DNA of 64,000 bases from Marinifilum flexuosum (GTDB taxonomy: Bacteria > Bacteroidota > Bacteroidia > Bacteroidales > Marinifilaceae): contig NZ_RAPQ01000012.1 of NCBI RefSeq assembly GCF_003610555.1, positions 186,001 through 250,000 on the forward strand, read 5' to 3'. The stretch's first letter is position 1. The number at the start of each line of letters is the position of its first letter. A program made the position numbers and the translations under genes. Positions 59,796 through 64,000 of this stretch are shown here, piece after piece. The notes under the pieces were generated by a model. It had not been told where the DNA came from and did no database searches. It saw nothing but the letters and a program-made list of their open reading frames with translations.

Positions 59796-61976
59796 TTATT
59801 TTACAATGTTCATTTCATCAAGCAAATAACCTGCTCCCGCAAATTTATCTACAATAAACAGAACATATCTAATATCAAGAGATACATTTCTACAAATCTC
59901 AGGATCGTACATTAAATCAGACATCACACCTTCCCATGCGCGGTCGAAATTCAATCCGATCAACTCTCCATTTGCATTCAGAACCGGACTACCTGAGTTA
60001 CCTCCTGTAGTGTGATTGGTAGCTGCAAAACAAACAGGCATTTCACCTTTGGCATTCGCATAATCACCAAAATCTTTTGAATCATAAAGATCTATTAATT
60101 TCTGAGGTACATCGTAATCAAAAATTTCAGGATTATCTTTCTCGATGATTCCTTCCAAAGTTGTGTAGTGAGAATAGCTTACGGCATTTCTTGGTTTGTA
60201 ACCAGAAACTTTACCATAGTGAACTCTGAAAGTTGAATTGGCATCAGCGTAGAATACCTTTTCAGGTTGCATTTTCATTAAACCAGCCATATAAGTACGC
60301 TGTAGCTTATCAATCTGATCCATGATTTTATTGTAATCAGGTGCTATTTTAGAGCCATAGAAAAACGAGATGCTATTTGATAACACAAACAATGGATCCT
60401 TGCTTAATTTTTTAGCTTGAGAAACTTTATAATTCTCAATAAACTGATCCAATTTAGGTTGACTGGCGAATATCGATTTTGCGAAAGCCTTTTCTGCATA
60501 AGCCTTAAAATCTCCTTTGTATTTTTTCTTGATATTCTTTATCTCCTCAGGTAAAAACTCATCGGATAAATTGTCGCTATACATCTTTAAAGTTGCTGCC
60601 AATAATTTCTTCTCCGTTGGAAGGTTAAAGTTCTTAAAGAATTTTGCGCTTTCCTTTTTCAGTTTTTCTAATTCAGGTTGAGCTTTAGCAGCATCTTCTT
60701 TCTTAAGAGTTGATAATGTTTTGAATTTACCAGCTAAACCAACAGTTTCAGCTCCTCTTAATCCTGCTTCAATTGCATAATCCCTAGCCAAACTAAGTGG
60801 AGTTACTTCGTTGTAATAAGCTTTCATTTTAGCCAGAATACCTGCATATCTCTTCTTAAATTCAGGAGTAGAGTTTGCCCACTCTTCAAATTTCTTCTCA
60901 AGAATCTCTTTCTTCTCAATTGCATTCAATCGCTTTAATCCTTTAATCTCGCCTTGCCATCTTTTCCAAGAATTTGCAACACCAGCATATTTAGCCGAAT
61001 ATTGAATTCTAACCATTGGCGAAGCATCCATATCCGCGCGCATCAAATCCAATTTCTTGGTTCTGATTTTAATTTTATGAGGATTATCAACCTCTGTCAT
61101 CATTTTTAAGGCATAAGATGTCAGGTATTCTGTCGTTGTTCCCGGGTATCCAAAAACCATAGTAAAATCATCCTGATTCACTCCTTTTAATGAAATTTTG
61201 AATGACTGCTTAGGTTGTAAAGGCACATTATCTTTCGAAAATGAAGCAGGCTTATTGTCTTTTCCTGCATAGATTCTGAACATTGAAAAGTCACCAGTAT
61301 GACGAGGCCACATCCAGTTGTCAGTATCACCACCAAACTTACCAATTGCTGAAGGAGGAGCTCCTACCAAACGTACATCTTTAAAGATTTCGTATACTGC
61401 CATAAAATACTGATTACCGTTGAAATAAGCTTTCACACTTGCTCTGTAGTGAGTATCTTTTTCAGCCTTTTCCACAATAGTTTTAATGTGTTTTTCAATT
61501 AGCTTTTGACGATCAGATTCTTTCATGCTATCAGTTACACCATCCAATACCTTTGCTGTAACATCAGCCATGCGAATTAAAAACGAAGCTGTAATTCCTT
61601 CATTAGCCAATTCCTCTTCACGACTCATGGCCCAGAAACCATCTTTCAAATAGTCATGCTCAAGAGTTGAGTGCGATTGGATTGCACCATATCCACAGTG
61701 GTGGTTGGTGATCATCAAACCTTGGTCTGAAACCAATTCACCAGTACAGAAGTGACGGAAAGGTCTTCCCTCTCTCCCAAGGCCAACCACAGCATCTTTT
61801 AAACAAGCCTGGTTAATGTCATAAATATCTTCAGCAGTTAGCTTGAAACCAGCTTTCTGCATATCTTCAATATTATACTTCTTTAAAAGCATAGGAATCC
61901 ACATTCCCTCATCTGCTTTCACAGTGCTTCCAATAAGCAATAATGCTGATAATAGAAGCAAACTAATTTTCCTCAT
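59796..61976 (-). CDS. S46-family dipeptidyl-peptidase, DPP11-type
   Basis: A 726-aa periplasmic serine exopeptidase that releases dipeptides. Signal peptide 1-21. Catalytic triad: His in SDQGLMITNHHCGYGA (about residue 92), Asp in GGDTDNWMWPRHTGDFSMFR (about 235), and Ser in TGGNSGSPVLN (about 660). The residue 18 places after the catalytic Ser is Arg (GLNFDRAWEG), where Porphyromonas DPP11 has Arg673 for Asp/Glu specificity and DPP7 has Gly; so I call Asp/Glu-directed DPP11. It supports the peptide-based metabolism suggested by the kor block. Third gene of the likely ubiA-maf-dpp operon. Confidence 0.92.
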   Translation of the reverse strand: MRKISLLLLSALLLIGSTVKADEGMWIPMLLKKYNIEDMQKAGFKLTAEDIYDINQACLKDAVVGLGREGRPFRHFCTGELVSDQGLMITNHHCGYGAIQSHSTLEHDYLKDGFWAMSREEELANEGITASFLIRMADVTAKVLDGVTDSMKESDRQKLIEKHIKTIVEKAEKDTHYRASVKAYFNGNQYFMAVYEIFKDVRLVGAPPSAIGKFGGDTDNWMWPRHTGDFSMFRIYAGKDNKPASFSKDNVPLQPKQSFKISLKGVNQDDFTMVFGYPGTTTEYLTSYALKMMTEVDNPHKIKIRTKKLDLMRADMDASPMVRIQYSAKYAGVANSWKRWQGEIKGLKRLNAIEKKEILEKKFEEWANSTPEFKKRYAGILAKMKAYYNEVTPLSLARDYAIEAGLRGAETVGLAGKFKTLSTLKKEDAAKAQPELEKLKKESAKFFKNFNLPTEKKLLAATLKMYSDNLSDEFLPEEIKNIKKKYKGDFKAYAEKAFAKSIFASQPKLDQFIENYKVSQAKKLSKDPLFVLSNSISFFYGSKIAPDYNKIMDQIDKLQRTYMAGLMKMQPEKVFYADANSTFRVHYGKVSGYKPRNAVSYSHYTTLEGIIEKDNPEIFDYDVPQKLIDLYDSKDFGDYANAKGEMPVCFAATNHTTGGNSGSPVLNANGELIGLNFDRAWEGVMSDLMYDPEICRNVSLDIRYVLFIVDKFAGAGYLLDEMNIVK

Positions 61977-62002
61977 AATGGTCTATGTTTTAGTATAGTT
62001 GT

Positions 62003-62581
62003 TTAAAATTTTGATAACTCTTCATACAATCGTTGAATTGGCAAACCAACAACATTAAAATAGGATCCTTCGATCCCATCAATGCCAATAAAACCAATCC
62101 ATTCCTGAATGCCATAGGCTCCAGCTTTATCGAAAGGTTTATAATTATCGATGTAATAATCTATTTCTTGTATTGACAACTCTTTAAAGTGAACATTGGA
62201 AGTAGTGGCAAAACTCACTTTTTTCTCTTTACTTTTTAAGCAAACTCCACTAATCACCTGATGTGATCTTCCTGATAATGCACTCAACATCTTAAATGCA
62301 TCTTCTCTATCTTTAGGTTTTCCCAGAATCCAATCATCAATACATACAATGGTGTCTGCCGTAATTACCAATTCATTGTTTGTAAAATCAGATTCGAATG
62401 CGGAGGCCTTTAATTCAGCCAAGTAAACAGGAATTTCTTCAGGAGACAATGCTTCAGGATACACCTCATCAACATCTTTTGTCCTGATTTCAAATTCTAA
62501 TCCCAACTCCTTTAACATTTGATGTCTACGCGGAGATTGAGATGCAAGTATTAAATGATAATCTTTAAGATTATTCAACAT
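62003..62581 (-). CDS. maf: Maf-family nucleoside triphosphate pyrophosphatase
   Basis: A 192-aa house-cleaning enzyme that hydrolyses non-canonical or excess NTPs. It carries LILASQSPRRHQMLKELGL at the start, ITADTIVCIDDWILGKPKDREDAF in the middle, then SGRSHQVISGVCL, the QEIDYYIDNYKPFDKAGAYGIQ stretch and GSYFNVVGLP near the end. It lies 26 bp upstream of the DPP11 gene and 58 bp downstream of the UbiA gene, so the three probably share a transcript. Confidence 0.95.
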   Translation of the reverse strand: MLNNLKDYHLILASQSPRRHQMLKELGLEFEIRTKDVDEVYPEALSPEEIPVYLAELKASAFESDFTNNELVITADTIVCIDDWILGKPKDREDAFKMLSALSGRSHQVISGVCLKSKEKKVSFATTSNVHFKELSIQEIDYYIDNYKPFDKAGAYGIQEWIGFIGIDGIEGSYFNVVGLPIQRLYEELSKF

Positions 62582-62639
62582 GGTTCTAATAATTATGAGT
62601 TATAAGTGATGAATTATGAATTGATTCCATAACTAATCA

Positions 62640-63593
62640 TTATAATTTTTCAACAATATAATTGACAACAAAGGCATAAGATATCCCTGCCAGAAATGCG
62701 AATCGAAGTAAAAATTTACCTAGTTTAAAAAGTTCTCCTTCTTTAAATTTAGCTACTCGATATGCTAATAAAATCAGTGGTAAAATGATCAGTATCCCAA
62801 AATACCATGGTGTAATTTTATCCACAGGAGCATTTAAGAATTGATACCAAACACCAAAAACTGATACTGATAAGAATAATATCAATGCTACAATAATCAC
62901 TTTTGTCCATTTTAAACCAATTACTGCAGGCAAACTTTTTCTTTTTATTTCCCGATCTCCTTTTAAGGAAAGCATATCTCGGATAAATTGACCAATCAAC
63001 ACTCCAAAAAAGGCAAAAAATGAAAATGCTCCAACCCAATACATCAAGTAATTAAAGTTGGTTTTAGAAGCCAGCAAAACATCAGCATAAGTTTTATTCA
63101 AAGGTGGTATTTCATAAATTACAACCAGTAAGGGTACCGTTGCAACAACCATTGCCATAAGGATACTTCCCAACAAAAAGTAATACTTGTACGAAGTTGA
63201 ATAAAACCAAAGCAAACCCCCAGCCATAAAAAATATGAACACGAACTGCCAATGTCCTACACTGTAAGATACATATCCGCCAAGCAAAATTGAAATGCCA
63301 GTTAATACCTGATGCATTGCCAAAGCAATTCTTCTGGTAATCTTTCTTCCTACGATTACATCTTTCTTGTTAAAACGATCAGCCTTTGTATCAAAATAAT
63401 CGTTAATAATATAACCGGCCGCCGCCATAGTAACAGTTGCCAAAACCAAAATGGCAAAATCAACATCGGAAAACTGTAGCTTAATTCTATTAATCCCCAA
63501 AATTGGTTCTATAATAAAATAGCGCATTACATACTGAACCAATGCTATAATTAGCAGATTTGGAAAACGAATTAGTTTCAAAAAATTACTCAT
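62640..63593 (-). CDS. UbiA-family prenyltransferase (GGGP synthase-like)
   Basis: A 317-aa membrane prenyltransferase with about nine hydrophobic spans. The two Mg-diphosphate motifs are NDYFDTKADRFNKKD (NDxxDxxxD) at about residues 63-77 and DMLSLKGDREIKRKSLP near 210. Bacteroidota members are often labelled geranylgeranylglycerol-phosphate geranylgeranyltransferase, but the acceptor is not proven; menaquinone or lipid prenylation are alternatives. kdsC lies 95 bp upstream on the same strand. Confidence 0.85.
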   Translation of the reverse strand: MSNFLKLIRFPNLLIIALVQYVMRYFIIEPILGINRIKLQFSDVDFAILVLATVTMAAAGYIINDYFDTKADRFNKKDVIVGRKITRRIALAMHQVLTGISILLGGYVSYSVGHWQFVFIFFMAGGLLWFYSTSYKYYFLLGSILMAMVVATVPLLVVIYEIPPLNKTYADVLLASKTNFNYLMYWVGAFSFFAFFGVLIGQFIRDMLSLKGDREIKRKSLPAVIGLKWTKVIIVALILFLSVSVFGVWYQFLNAPVDKITPWYFGILIILPLILLAYRVAKFKEGELFKLGKFLLRFAFLAGISYAFVVNYIVEKL

Positions 63594-63688
63594 GATTTTA
63601 GCTATTTACCGAATCAATATCTCATTTGTAACTATCCATTATTATACTCAAGGTATTATTCATTGATAATTACTAATTCTTAATTGTT

Positions 63689-64000
63689 TTAGATGCTTTG
63701 TATATTTGTATCAGATTCGTACCACTTTGAGTGAGCTCTTAACACCTGCTCAATTACATCGCGCACACATCCATATCCTCCATCTTTATCTGAAATGTAA
63801 TTTGATATTGCTTTAATTTGCTCAACTGCATTTGCAGGACAAGTAGGAACCCCAATTCTCTTCATCACCTCAAAATCAGGCAAGTCATCGCCCATATACA
63901 TGATATGGTCCGGATCTAAATCATGTTTTGAAATGAAATCTTCGAAATCTTTCATTTTGTTCTTTGAAGCCATATAAATATCGGTCATTCCCAAACCTTG
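63689..64000 (-). CDS. kdsC: KDO-8-phosphate phosphatase (KdsC-like HAD), 5'-truncated by window edge
   Basis: The C-terminal half of a HAD-IIIC phosphatase for Kdo-8-phosphate in LPS synthesis. The frame is open through base 64000, so the first half, including the DVDG nucleophile, is outside. Visible are GMTDIYMASKNK (KdsC LGITDVYQGVKDK), MYMGDDLPDFEVMKRIGVPTCPANAVEQIKAI with the catalytic DD, and SDKDGGYGCVRDVIEQVL, the conserved G-G-x-G-x-VRE-like end. About 104 of some 170 residues are present. It sits first in a probable run with the UbiA and maf genes. Confidence 0.93.
   Translation of the reverse strand, partial: QGLGMTDIYMASKNKMKDFEDFISKHDLDPDHIMYMGDDLPDFEVMKRIGVPTCPANAVEQIKAISNYISDKDGGYGCVRDVIEQVLRAHSKWYESDTNIQSI

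Overview
This 64 kb window looks like chromosome from an anaerobic or facultatively anaerobic, probably marine Bacteroidota of the Marinilabiliales/Marinifilaceae type. The taxon is inferred from content: AT-rich DNA, TAnnTTTG −7 promoter elements (two with a well spaced TTTG −33 element plus one more at the flavodoxin gene), mostly absent Shine-Dalgarno sites, a SusC/SusD pair, DUF4270 and DUF6261 proteins, an S46 dipeptidyl-peptidase, M16 peptidase pairs and an AraC/TPR membrane regulator. I see no phage, IS element, CRISPR array, tRNA or rRNA gene.

Layout. 1-3.6 kb: the end of sucA, then sucB (2-oxoglutarate dehydrogenase E1 and E2). 3.7-9 kb: an inactive-looking M23 protein, a DUF6261-type gene broken by one in-frame stop, an AraC-HTH/TPR regulator and a TonB_C/TPR protein. 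9-12.1 kb: hutI divergent from a YfcC/DcuC-type carrier. 12.1-17.7 kb: a decayed susD fragment beside an intact susC-susD pair. 18.3-25.8 kb: an 8Fe ferredoxin, zupT, nth, an ABC-F protein, a MATE exporter, yicC, gmk and nadD. 25.8-26 kb: a probable new structured small RNA with its own consensus promoter. 26.1-29.6 kb: an active/inactive M16 peptidase pair.

29.8-38 kb is a minus-strand catabolic block: 2-oxoacid:ferredoxin oxidoreductase (korDABC), an aminotransferase, flavodoxin, a small membrane protein and an ADP-forming acyl-CoA synthetase. 38-45.5 kb holds [FeFe]-hydrogenase maturation genes hydE and hydG with a TM1266-type regulator, around a large periplasmic-propeller sensor kinase. 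A degenerate 41-42 bp tandem repeat array precedes the kinase. 45.7-49.8 kb encodes an outer-membrane barrel, a DUF4270 lipoprotein and a Kelch lipoprotein. 50.1-58.5 kb is a tight ten-gene operon: DRTGG, RsbW-like ATPase, sensory-type [FeFe] hydrogenase homologue, DRTGG, PHP, kinase-type ATPase, then hndB-hndC-hndD-hndA for an NAD(P)-linked, possibly electron-bifurcating, [FeFe] hydrogenase. 58.8-64 kb: a Usp-like protein, DPP11 peptidase, Maf, a UbiA prenyltransferase and the end of kdsC.

How it fits together (inference): exported peptidases supply amino acids; the aminotransferase and 2-oxoacid:ferredoxin oxidoreductase turn them into acyl-CoA and reduced ferredoxin; the ADP-forming synthetase recovers ATP; and the hydrogenase, matured by HydE/HydG (hydF is not in the window), disposes of electrons as H2. 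This resembles peptide fermentation in Thermococcales, beside a complete-looking oxidative OGDH. The most interesting items are the sensory/ATPase half of the hydrogenase operon, the small RNA, and the 41-42 bp repeat array.
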